Source: Bacteroidales bacterium H5 (GTDB lineage: Bacteria > Bacteroidota > Bacteroidia > Bacteroidales > Muribaculaceae). Taken from it: a DNA stretch of 35,192 nt. The notes under the pieces were generated by a model. That model made no database searches, was not told where the DNA came from, and worked only from the letters and a program-made list of their open reading frames with translations. The translations under genes and the position numbers were made by a program. The stretch spans positions 1-35,192 of the forward strand of contig DAAQ01000039.1 in NCBI GenBank assembly GCA_001701225.1, given 5' to 3'. Positions 7,491-14,856 of this stretch are shown here, in pieces (positions within the stretch are counted from its first letter, which is position 1; each line of letters opens with the position of its first letter).

Positions 7491-8510
7491 TCAGTGTGCG
7501 GCGGTGAACTGGCGCAGGAAACGCACGTCGTTCTCCGAGAACATGCGCAGGTCTTTGACCTGATACTTGAGGTTGGTGATGCGCTCCACGCCCATGCCGA
7601 GGGCGAATCCCGAATATTTCTTCGAGTCTATGCCGCATGCGTCGAGCACGTTGGGGTCTACCATGCCGCAGCCCAGGATCTCGACCCAGCCGGTGTGCTT
7701 GCAGAAGCTGCACCCCTTGCCGCCGCAGAGGTTGCACGAGATGTCCATCTCGGCCGAGGGCTCGGTGAAGGGGAAATAGCTGGGACGGAGGCGTATCTTG
7801 GTCTCGGGGCCGAACATCTCGCGGGCAAAGTAGAGGAGTGTCTGGCGCAGGTCGGCGAATGAGACATTCTCGTCGACATACAGGCCCTCTACCTGATGGA
7901 AGAAGCAGTGGGCACGGGCCGAGATGGCCTCGTTGCGGTAGACACGGCCCGGGCAGAGCACGCGGATGGGGGGCTGGGTCTTCTCCATGACGCGGGCCTG
8001 GACCGACGAGGTGTGGGTGCGCAGCAGCACGTCGGGGTTGCGCTGGATGAAGAATGTGTCCTGCATGTCGCGGGCAGGATGGTCTTCGGCAAAGTTGAGG
8101 GCCGAGAACACATGCCAGTCATCCTCGATCTCGGGGCCTTCGGCTATGGTGAAGCCGAGGCGGGAGAAGATGGCTATAATCTCCTCGCGCACCAGCGAGA
8201 GGGGATGGCGTGTGCCCAGAGGCATTGGAGCTGCCGTGCGTGTCAGGTCGAGGTCGGTGTCTACGGTATCGGCGTTCTCGAGTGCCTCGCGCAGCGCCGC
8301 GAGTTTGGCCGTGGCAGCCTCCTTGAGCTGGTTGAGGGCCTGTCCGAGCTCACGCTTCTGCTCGGGGGGCACGTTGCGGAAATCCTGCATCAGGGCACTC
8401 ACGGCACCCTTCTTGCTCAGATATTTGATGCGCAGGGCTTCGACCTCCTGCACGTTGGCGGCCTCGAGGGCCTCTATCTCGGCTTTGAGCTGATTTATCT
8501 TGTCGATCAT
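7491..8510 (-). CDS. pheS: Phenylalanyl-tRNA synthetase alpha subunit
   Basis: A 339-residue catalytic alpha subunit of the alpha2-beta2 class II synthetase that charges tRNA-Phe (pheT is not in the window). An N-terminal coiled coil (about 1-80, tRNA-binding arm) is followed by the catalytic core: HPARDMQDTFF, FTEPSAEMDISC, the Cys-rich CNLCGGKGCSFCKHTGW loop common in this subunit, and motif 3 GFALGMGVERI. The frame extends nine codons upstream to 8537, but that segment overlaps the -7 box (8535-8542). Starting at MIDKINQL (8510) gives the usual family length and a 24-nt box-to-start distance. Confidence 0.96.
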   Translation of the reverse strand: MIDKINQLKAEIEALEAANVQEVEALRIKYLSKKGAVSALMQDFRNVPPEQKRELGQALNQLKEAATAKLAALREALENADTVDTDLDLTRTAAPMPLGTRHPLSLVREEIIAIFSRLGFTIAEGPEIEDDWHVFSALNFAEDHPARDMQDTFFIQRNPDVLLRTHTSSVQARVMEKTQPPIRVLCPGRVYRNEAISARAHCFFHQVEGLYVDENVSFADLRQTLLYFAREMFGPETKIRLRPSYFPFTEPSAEMDISCNLCGGKGCSFCKHTGWVEILGCGMVDPNVLDACGIDSKKYSGFALGMGVERITNLKYQVKDLRMFSENDVRFLRQFTAAH

Positions 8511-8534
8511 TACTGTGTTTTGCTTTCTGAGGTG

Positions 8535-8542
8535 CAAAGTTA
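8535..8542 (-). promoter_or_regulatory. -7 box of pheS
   Basis: TAACTTTG on the minus strand, 24 nt before the pheS start at 8510. It overlaps the last codon of lgt (stop at 8540), so pheS has its own promoter although it is only 29 nt from lgt. No convincing -33 element. Confidence 0.65.
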
Positions 8543-9409
8543 GTGATTTTTCGGCTTATTCCGTGCAGGTTCGTCGGCAAATCGGTTAGGGAAAGTGAGA
8601 TGCTGCCTCGGATGGGTCATGGCATACCACACCAGACCGACTCCGATGAGGATGAACGGAATACTGAGCCACTGGCCCATGTTGAGCGTCATGGTCTGCT
8701 CGAACTCGACCTGAGGGTTCTTGATGAACTCGATGAGGAAGCGGGGCAGGAAGATGCCGATGAAGAAGACTCCGAAGATGAGGCCGGGGCGCTCCTCGGC
8801 GTTCTTCTTCCAGTACATCCACATCAGCACCCCGAACAGGGCGAAATAGCACAGCGCCTCGTATATCTGTGTCGGATGACATGCCTGTCCATAGTAGAGC
8901 TCGTGCCATTCGCGCGAGCGCACGAACATGAATCCCCACGGCAGGGTCGTGGCGTGGCCGAATATCTCGCTGTTGGCGAGGTTGCCCAGGCGTATCAGAC
9001 CTCCCACCAGGGCTATCGGGATTACCAGCCGGTCGAAGGCCCAGAGGGGATTGCGCTTGGTGGTGATGAGCGAGTAGAGCAGCACGCCGATGATGATGCC
9101 GATGGTGCCTCCGTGGCTGGCGAGGCCGCCATGCCATACATAGAGTATCTCGATGGGGTTCCGGCTGTAGACGTCCCACTCGTAGAAGAAGACGTGGCCC
9201 AGACGGGCGCCGATGATTGTCCCGGCCACCGTCCACAGCAACAGTACGCCGAGCCAGCGCTCGGGCGCACCCTCGTGGCGGTATATGCGCGACTCGATCT
9301 CGTAGCCCACAATGAATCCGACCATGAAGGCCAGGCTGTACCAGCGGATGGCCAGCGGACCTATGTGGAACCACACAGGGTCTGCCGTCCATGTGATGTA
9401 TTGCAGCAT
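8540..9409 (-). CDS. lgt: Prolipoprotein diacylglyceryl transferase
   Basis: A 289-residue polytopic inner-membrane enzyme that moves diacylglycerol from phosphatidylglycerol to the lipobox cysteine of prolipoproteins, the first step of lipoprotein maturation. About seven hydrophobic spans. The signature region WHGGLASHGG contains the conserved His (H99 by alignment to E. coli H103), and the second conserved block GGLIRLGNLANSEIFG contains R140. Length is normal. The start at 9409 follows a -7 box by 27 nt. Its products in this window would include the DPP III-like and M13 peptidases, both with lipoboxes. First gene of the minus-strand lgt-pheS-nth run. Confidence 0.95.
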   Translation of the reverse strand: MLQYITWTADPVWFHIGPLAIRWYSLAFMVGFIVGYEIESRIYRHEGAPERWLGVLLLWTVAGTIIGARLGHVFFYEWDVYSRNPIEILYVWHGGLASHGGTIGIIIGVLLYSLITTKRNPLWAFDRLVIPIALVGGLIRLGNLANSEIFGHATTLPWGFMFVRSREWHELYYGQACHPTQIYEALCYFALFGVLMWMYWKKNAEERPGLIFGVFFIGIFLPRFLIEFIKNPQVEFEQTMTLNMGQWLSIPFILIGVGLVWYAMTHPRQHLTFPNRFADEPARNKPKNH

Positions 9410-9436
9410 AAGGATGAATTTTTGTGAAAACAGTCA

Positions 9437-9444
9437 CAAAATTA
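9437..9444 (-). promoter_or_regulatory. -7 box of lgt
   Basis: TAATTTTG on the minus strand, 27 nt before the lgt ATG. It is back to back with the plus-strand box at 9478-9485, so two outward-facing promoters share the 104-bp intergenic region. Confidence 0.65.
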
Positions 9445-9477
9445 CTCTAAATGGTGGTCAATATCAAAAAACTTGAG

Positions 9478-9485
9478 TAATTTTG
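9478..9485 (+). promoter_or_regulatory. -7 box of the DUF695-gtrB-DUF6056 unit
   Basis: TAATTTTG, 28 nt before the ATG at 9514. It has the same sequence as the divergent lgt box. Confidence 0.65.
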
Positions 9486-9513
9486 CGAAAATTAACACCC
9501 TAACAATACACCC

Positions 9514-9957
9514 ATGAACACAGAAACCGGCACATGGTGGACCGCTCCGGCCGAAAGCGAGGAGACAGGACGCACCATAATGGTGACGGGGCGCAAGGAT
9601 GTCGAGAGGTTCCGCTCGAATCCGCGCTTCAACATACGCGTCGAGGTGACGTGGCGATATGAGTCTCCCACGCCCGGCGGAATGCCCTCGGAGGCTGACG
9701 CCGAGATGATGGAACAGGTACAGGAGGCACTGCAGAAGGAATTCAGGAAAGACCCTGTGGCCGTGCTCACCGGCATCTATACCGGCGACGGACGCAGGGA
9801 TTGGATATTCTACACGCTCTCGACACATATCTTCGGCCGCAAGCTCAACGAGACCCTCGCGCCATTTCCGCTGCTCCCCCTCACGGTCTATTGCGAGAAT
9901 GACCCCGGATGGGAGGAGTATGACGAGATGTCGAAGGCCGAGATAAAGATGGACTGA
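9514..9957 (+). CDS. DUF695 domain protein
   Basis: A 147-residue soluble protein with no signal peptide. The pattern (WWTAPAESEETGRTIMVTGR at the start; then RFNIRVEVTWRYE; later VLTGIYTGDGRRDWIFYT) matches what I know of DUF695, a small bacterial family of unknown biochemical role. The GDGRRDWIFYT segment is the most characteristic. The gene has its own promoter, and its stop (9955-9957) lies one base before the ATG of the glycosyltransferase, so the two are translated together. A link to glycan modification is therefore only contextual. The family assignment comes from memory of the motif, not from a search. Confidence 0.7.
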   Translation: MNTETGTWWTAPAESEETGRTIMVTGRKDVERFRSNPRFNIRVEVTWRYESPTPGGMPSEADAEMMEQVQEALQKEFRKDPVAVLTGIYTGDGRRDWIFYTLSTHIFGRKLNETLAPFPLLPLTVYCENDPGWEEYDEMSKAEIKMD

Positions 9958-9958
9958 C

Positions 9959-10948
9959 ATGGAGCACGTGACCCCGCGCAATTTCGGAGAGAGACGCCCC
10001 AAGGTGTCGGTGCTGATACCGATGTATAACGAACAGGAGGTGCTTGACCCTCTGTTCGGGCGCCTCAACGCCGTGATGGACGCCAATCCGCAGTATGAGT
10101 GGGAGGTGCTTCTGGTCAACGACGGGAGCCGCGACAACAGTCTGCTGATAGCCATACGCCATCATCTTGCCGACCCGAGATGGCACTATCTCGACCTGTC
10201 GCGCAACTGGGGCAAGGAGACCGCCATGATGGCCGGATTCGACTATGTGACGGGTGACTGCACCGTCATCATGGACGCCGACCTGCAGCATCCCCCCGAG
10301 GCTATACCGCAGATGCTCGAAGCGTGGCTCGAGGGGTATGACGACGTGTATGGCTCGCGCCTCACCCGCGGCGAGGAGCCGTGGTTGCGCCGCAGGCTCT
10401 CGCTGCTCTATTACAACCTGCTCGAGCGCTCGACACGCCAGCCGGTGCTGAAGAATGTGGGCGATTTCCGCTGCCTCGACCGCGTATGTGTCGAGGCCCT
10501 GCGCCGTCTGCCCGAGAGCCAGCGGTATACCAAGGGGCTCTTCAGCTGGATAGGATTCCGCAAGAAAGGCATCCCGTTCGAACAGGAGGAACGCAAGGGG
10601 GGAGAGACGAAATGGAATTTCCTCTCGCTGCTGAACCTCGCCATCGAGGGGATGACCAGCTATACTACCGCCCCGTTACGCGTCGCATCGGTGGCCGGAG
10701 TCACCGTGTCGCTGCTCGCCTTCGTCTATATGACATACATCCTCATCAAGACCCTGCTCTATGGTGACGACGTGCAGGGCTTCCCCACAATCATCATCGT
10801 CATGCTCTTTCTCGGTGGCGTCATACTGCTCGCCTTGGGAGTCATCGGCGAGTACGTCGGCCGCATCTTCATCGAAACCAAACGGCGCCCGGGCTATCTT
10901 GTGCGCGATTATGACGGCAATGGAACAGACCGCAAACCACAACACTGA
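9959..10948 (+). CDS. GtrB/DPM1-like polyprenyl-phosphate glycosyltransferase (GT2)
   Basis: A 329-residue membrane-bound GT2 enzyme. N-terminal GT-A fold: VSVLIPMYNEQEVL, LLVNDGSRDNS, LSRNWGKETAMMAGFDYVTG and the metal-binding DADLQHPPE. Two C-terminal membrane spans (about 240-265 and 275-300) match the GtrB/ArnC type that loads a sugar from a nucleotide donor onto undecaprenyl phosphate at the cytoplasmic face. The donor sugar cannot be read from sequence. It overlaps the next gene by about 29 nt. In phage and chromosomal serotype-conversion loci GtrB works with a flippase (GtrA) and a specific GtrC transferase; the following multi-spanning protein could play the GtrC role. No GtrA is present. 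Confidence 0.9.
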   Translation: MEHVTPRNFGERRPKVSVLIPMYNEQEVLDPLFGRLNAVMDANPQYEWEVLLVNDGSRDNSLLIAIRHHLADPRWHYLDLSRNWGKETAMMAGFDYVTGDCTVIMDADLQHPPEAIPQMLEAWLEGYDDVYGSRLTRGEEPWLRRRLSLLYYNLLERSTRQPVLKNVGDFRCLDRVCVEALRRLPESQRYTKGLFSWIGFRKKGIPFEQEERKGGETKWNFLSLLNLAIEGMTSYTTAPLRVASVAGVTVSLLAFVYMTYILIKTLLYGDDVQGFPTIIIVMLFLGGVILLALGVIGEYVGRIFIETKRRPGYLVRDYDGNGTDRKPQH

Positions 10949-12620
10949 CACAACACAACTGGTAAATAAACGAGTAAACCGCCTCCTCATCATCCTCATC
11001 CTCCTCTCCACCGGCATCTTCACCTACCTCCGCTCACACTACCGCGAACCGAATCAAGACGATTTACTATATGGATATGTCCTGAAATCGGACAGTTGGG
11101 GTAGCTATTGGGGAGAAAATATATTGCATGAGAAAATTTCCTGTTTCGGCGATATAGTCGATTCTCAGATAGACCATTATTATCACCTCAACGGCCGCTC
11201 GCTGGTACATGCTGTAGCGCAGCTCTTCATCGGTATTATCGGCACTGAGGAGTACAATGTCCTGGGGGCGATTATGATGATGGCGCTCATATGTATGACT
11301 GTGAGATACTGCCTTACGGGTCGCCAGAGGGGAAATCCAATATGGTGGTTGCTGACAGCAATTGCAATTATGTATCTGATGCCATATCCTCACAGATTAT
11401 GGTATTCCACAGCCTATTCTTGCAACTATCTGATTTCGGCCCTCCTTATGATGGCTGTGTTCATGCTGTTCAGGCACGTCAATGCAAGACCGCTCAAAAA
11501 ATATGAAATCGTCATGACTGTGATTGTTTCATTCGTATTCGGTTGGTCACATGAGGCGTATTCTCTGCCAGTGGCGGGAGGTGTGTTCTTTTATTACATT
11601 TTTCATTTCGACAAATTCAGAAAACAAGGCTGGATATTGGCTCTCCCATTGTTTCTCGGTGCTCTCATAATGCTTGTGGCACCTGCTAACTGGGCTCGTT
11701 TAGATGCGTCAGAAGTCAGCTTGTCTCTGTTGATGAAAATAGCAAAATGTCTGCAAACACTAACCTGGATACCGATGACCGATGTGTTTGCCATAACATT
11801 ATTGATGTCAGGTTTCATTTTCAAGTTAAAATTACGGACATATGCACATAGACATTCCATGTTGCTTATATCTATAATTTTTGGAATCGGTTTCCTGTGC
11901 TATATTGAGGCTTATTCTTATGCCTATACCCCAATTACGTTTATGTTCCTGTTGGTTACGCTCGAGTTGACAGGAATAATGCTCCGCAAAGTCTCGCATC
12001 CGGTGAGGTCGAGGACAATTTGCTGTGTCCTCTTGGCCGTGTTTGTTGTCAGCCAGACATCCATAGCCAATGCAAATCGGATACAGGCTGATTACCAGCG
12101 TGATATGGTGGGGCGCTTTATGGCCTCAGAAGACGGGTTAGTGGTCAATAATCCTCCCATACCGAATTGGTATGACAGCCCGTATGTCACAATATGGCCG
12201 CTTTCTGAGAAGAAATCCCCGGGGGATATAGTTTTATCAGCTGTTTACGGTAAATATAAAAAGAAATTCACCTACTTGGACCCGGCTGCTTTTTCATACG
12301 TACATGATACGGAAATGAATCATATTCATGTCGATGGTGGTACTCCGTTTGTCCCTACCAGGGAATGGTTTGTGGCTGCCGAGGATTCGGTAGCGGCGGG
12401 GACGGAGTTTGAGATGGAGTATCATCCCGTCGATTTCAGTCATGACACGGCTCCATTCCTGCTTAGGATTAAATTCGCGATTGTGCCGCCCGACTATTAT
12501 CCGAACAGGGAGCGCGTGACACCCGACACGGCTGTCATCGGCAACCGCAGGTTCCTGTATTTCCCTGTGCCGGGGATACGTCGCGTCAAGGCTATCCGGG
12601 CGATAAAGGAACCGGCTTAA
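10920..12620 (+). CDS. DUF6056-like multi-spanning membrane protein, possible GtrC-type glycosyltransferase
   Basis: About 566 residues from MEQTANHN; an ATG three codons earlier (10911) is equally possible. Both overlap the 3' end of the GtrB-like gene. Around ten hydrophobic spans cover residues 20-390, followed by a soluble domain of about 175 residues. The first loop after span 1 has an acidic pair (REPNQDDLLYGY) and then HYYHLNGRSLVHA, the pattern of DUF6056 and related GT-C-fold proteins in which early-loop acids are catalytic. I infer transfer of the polyprenyl-linked sugar to a surface glycan on the periplasmic side. Roughly 11060-12330 is much more AT-rich than the flanking genes, a sign of horizontal acquisition or diversifying exchange. 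Confidence 0.65.
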   Translation: MEQTANHNTDTTQLVNKRVNRLLIILILLSTGIFTYLRSHYREPNQDDLLYGYVLKSDSWGSYWGENILHEKISCFGDIVDSQIDHYYHLNGRSLVHAVAQLFIGIIGTEEYNVLGAIMMMALICMTVRYCLTGRQRGNPIWWLLTAIAIMYLMPYPHRLWYSTAYSCNYLISALLMMAVFMLFRHVNARPLKKYEIVMTVIVSFVFGWSHEAYSLPVAGGVFFYYIFHFDKFRKQGWILALPLFLGALIMLVAPANWARLDASEVSLSLLMKIAKCLQTLTWIPMTDVFAITLLMSGFIFKLKLRTYAHRHSMLLISIIFGIGFLCYIEAYSYAYTPITFMFLLVTLELTGIMLRKVSHPVRSRTICCVLLAVFVVSQTSIANANRIQADYQRDMVGRFMASEDGLVVNNPPIPNWYDSPYVTIWPLSEKKSPGDIVLSAVYGKYKKKFTYLDPAAFSYVHDTEMNHIHVDGGTPFVPTREWFVAAEDSVAAGTEFEMEYHPVDFSHDTAPFLLRIKFAIVPPDYYPNRERVTPDTAVIGNRRFLYFPVPGIRRVKAIRAIKEPA

Positions 12621-12640
12621 CACCTCCTCGGCAAATACGG

Positions 12641-12678
12641 CAATGGGCGGCTCCGTGCAATTGTGGAGCCGCCCATTG
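12641..12678. terminator. Bidirectional terminator hairpin
   Basis: A perfect 14-bp stem, CAATGGGCGGCTCC (12641-12654) with GGAGCCGCCCATTG (12665-12678), and a 10-nt loop, between the converging DUF6056-like and M3 peptidase genes. There is no long U-tract. Confidence 0.75.
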
Positions 12679-12699
12679 TCATATCGGATAGGGTAGGGG

Positions 12700-14820
12700 T
12701 CAGTCTTTGTCGTGCATGTCTGAGGGGAGGGTAGGCTTGGTTATGCCGTCGCGCTTGAGGAGGGCGTCGATTGTGGCGTCGTGGCCACGGAAGCGGCGGT
12801 AGAGCCCGGCGGGATCCTCGGTGCCTCCGCGCTCGAGGATATTGTGGCGGAACGACTCGGCGGTCTCCCGGTCAAAGATGCCATGCTCCTTGAAGTGTGC
12901 GAATGCGTCGGCATCAAGCACCTCGGCCCACTTGTAGCTGTAGTAGCCCGCGGCATATCCTCCGGCAAAGATGTGGCTGAATGTGGGTGATGACATCGAG
13001 CCAGCTACGGGATCGAAGATGGCCACGCTCTCGGCTGCCTTGGCCTCGAAAGCGGCGGGGTCTGTGACAGGCTCGGTGATGCTGTGCCATGCCATGTCGA
13101 TGAGTCCGAAATTAAGCTGACGCATGCACGAGTAGGCGGCTCCGAACTGCGATGTGGCTATGATGCGGTCGACAAGCTCTGAGGGGATAGCCTCGCCGGT
13201 CTGATAGTGGCGGGCGAATCCGTCAAGGAAAGCTTTCTCGGTGAGATAGTTCTCGTTGAACTGCGAGGGGAGCTCGACGAAGTCACGCAGCACGTTTGTG
13301 CCCGACAGGGTCGAGTAGCGGGTGTTGGCGAAGAGGCCGTGGAGTGCGTGACCGAATTCGTGGAGGAATGTCTCGACCTCGTAGGGTGTGAGCAGCGAGG
13401 GCTTGGAGTCGGTGGGCTTGGTGAAGTTCATGACGATGGTGACCTGCGGACGGGAGTTGATACCCTCGGCGGTGGTCTCCTGGCTCTTGAATTCGGTCAT
13501 CCATGCCCCGGGGCGCTTTGACGGGCGCGGGAAGAAATCGGTATATATCACGCCGAGATACGAGCCGTCCTTGTCCTTGACGTCAAATGCGGTGACGTCG
13601 GGGTGATAGACGGGGATGTCGGGATTCTTCTCGAACGAGATGCCATAGAGCTTTCCGGCCAGTCCGAACACGCCGTCTATGACATTGTTAAGCTCGAAAT
13701 AGGGGCGCATCTCCTCCTCGTCGTATGCATATTTGGCGTTCTTGAGCTTGTTTGCCCAGTAGCTGTAGTCCCAGGGCTTGATGTCGACGGGTTTCCCCTC
13801 GGTCTTGGCGGCAAACTCGCGCAGCTCCCTCAGCTCGGCGTCGAGCGCGGGGCGGTATGCGTCGCGCAGCGAGTGCAGCAGGTTGTAGACGTTGGCGGGA
13901 TTCTTGGCCATTGTCTCGGCAAGCGAGTAGTCGGCGTATGTCTTGTAGCCGAGCAGGTTGGCCAGTTTGAGGCGTGTCTCGGCAATCTCCTGCATCACGG
14001 GCAGGTTGTTGTACTCGCCCTTGGTGTTACGGCCGGTATAGAGGCGGTACATCTTCTCGCGCAGGTCGGGGCGGTCGCTGTATTTGAGGAATGCCATGTA
14101 GACAGGCTGGTCGAGGGTGAACAGGTATTCACCCTCGCGCCCTTTCTCCTTGGCGGCGAGTGCGGCTGCCTCGACCGAGCTCTCGGGGAGACCCGACAGG
14201 TCGTCTTTGCCGAGCCATATCTCGTAGGTGTTCACCTCCTTGAGCACGTTCTGGCCGAAGAGGGTCGTGAGCTCGCTCAGGCGGCTCGATAGGCGGCTGT
14301 AGGTCTCGCGGTCCTCGCCCTCGAGCAGGGCGCCGTTACGTGCGAAGCTCTGATAGGTACGCTGCAGCAGCATGCGGTCCTCAGTGTCGAGCCGCAGGGT
14401 GTCGCCGCTGTCGTGCACCGCCTTGATGCGCTGCCACAGGCGCGGGTTGAGCGAGATGGATGTCGAGTAGTCGGAGAGGCGGGGTGTAATCTTCATGGAC
14501 AGCTCCATCATGGCGTCGTCGCTCAGCGACGAGAGCAGGGGATAGAACACGTTGAGCACGCGGTCGAGGTCGCGCCCCGAGCGTGCCAGTGCGGCCACGG
14601 TGTTCTCGAATGTCGGTGCCTCGGGGTTCGAGGCTATCTCGTCGACCTCCTTGAGGCCCAGCTCTATGCCGCGGTCGATGGCCGGCTCGTAGTCGGCCAC
14701 CGTGATGCGGTCGAATGGCGCGGTGCCGTGGGGTGTGCCGGTGAAATCACTGAAAAAAGGATTCTGTGCTTGTGTCATAAGCGTCGTTGCGGCTGCTGCC
14801 GCGATGAGAAAATTTCGCAA
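12700..14820 (-). CDS. dcp: M3 family metallopeptidase, exported peptidyl-dipeptidase (Dcp-like)
   Basis: A 706-residue zinc peptidase. Residues 1-19 (MRNFLIAAAAATTLMTQAQ) are a cleavable signal peptide, so the enzyme should be periplasmic, whereas E. coli Dcp lacks a classical one. The N-terminal helical domain carries PFDRITVADYEPAIDRGIE, typical of Dcp/oligopeptidase A. Zinc site: H487-E488-F-G-H491 (FLHEFGHALHG), with the third ligand in DFVELPSQFNENYL. FSHIFAGGYAAGYYSYKWAE is the family's substrate-side signature. It likely trims dipeptides from short peptides. The gene starts 36 nt after the TPR protein stop, with no promoter box between, so they probably form one transcript. Gene symbol by family only. 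Confidence 0.9.
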   Translation of the reverse strand: MRNFLIAAAAATTLMTQAQNPFFSDFTGTPHGTAPFDRITVADYEPAIDRGIELGLKEVDEIASNPEAPTFENTVAALARSGRDLDRVLNVFYPLLSSLSDDAMMELSMKITPRLSDYSTSISLNPRLWQRIKAVHDSGDTLRLDTEDRMLLQRTYQSFARNGALLEGEDRETYSRLSSRLSELTTLFGQNVLKEVNTYEIWLGKDDLSGLPESSVEAAALAAKEKGREGEYLFTLDQPVYMAFLKYSDRPDLREKMYRLYTGRNTKGEYNNLPVMQEIAETRLKLANLLGYKTYADYSLAETMAKNPANVYNLLHSLRDAYRPALDAELRELREFAAKTEGKPVDIKPWDYSYWANKLKNAKYAYDEEEMRPYFELNNVIDGVFGLAGKLYGISFEKNPDIPVYHPDVTAFDVKDKDGSYLGVIYTDFFPRPSKRPGAWMTEFKSQETTAEGINSRPQVTIVMNFTKPTDSKPSLLTPYEVETFLHEFGHALHGLFANTRYSTLSGTNVLRDFVELPSQFNENYLTEKAFLDGFARHYQTGEAIPSELVDRIIATSQFGAAYSCMRQLNFGLIDMAWHSITEPVTDPAAFEAKAAESVAIFDPVAGSMSSPTFSHIFAGGYAAGYYSYKWAEVLDADAFAHFKEHGIFDRETAESFRHNILERGGTEDPAGLYRRFRGHDATIDALLKRDGITKPTLPSDMHDKD

Positions 14821-14856
14821 GGTGTGGTGATTATGGTTGGGTTATCTGTATAATTG

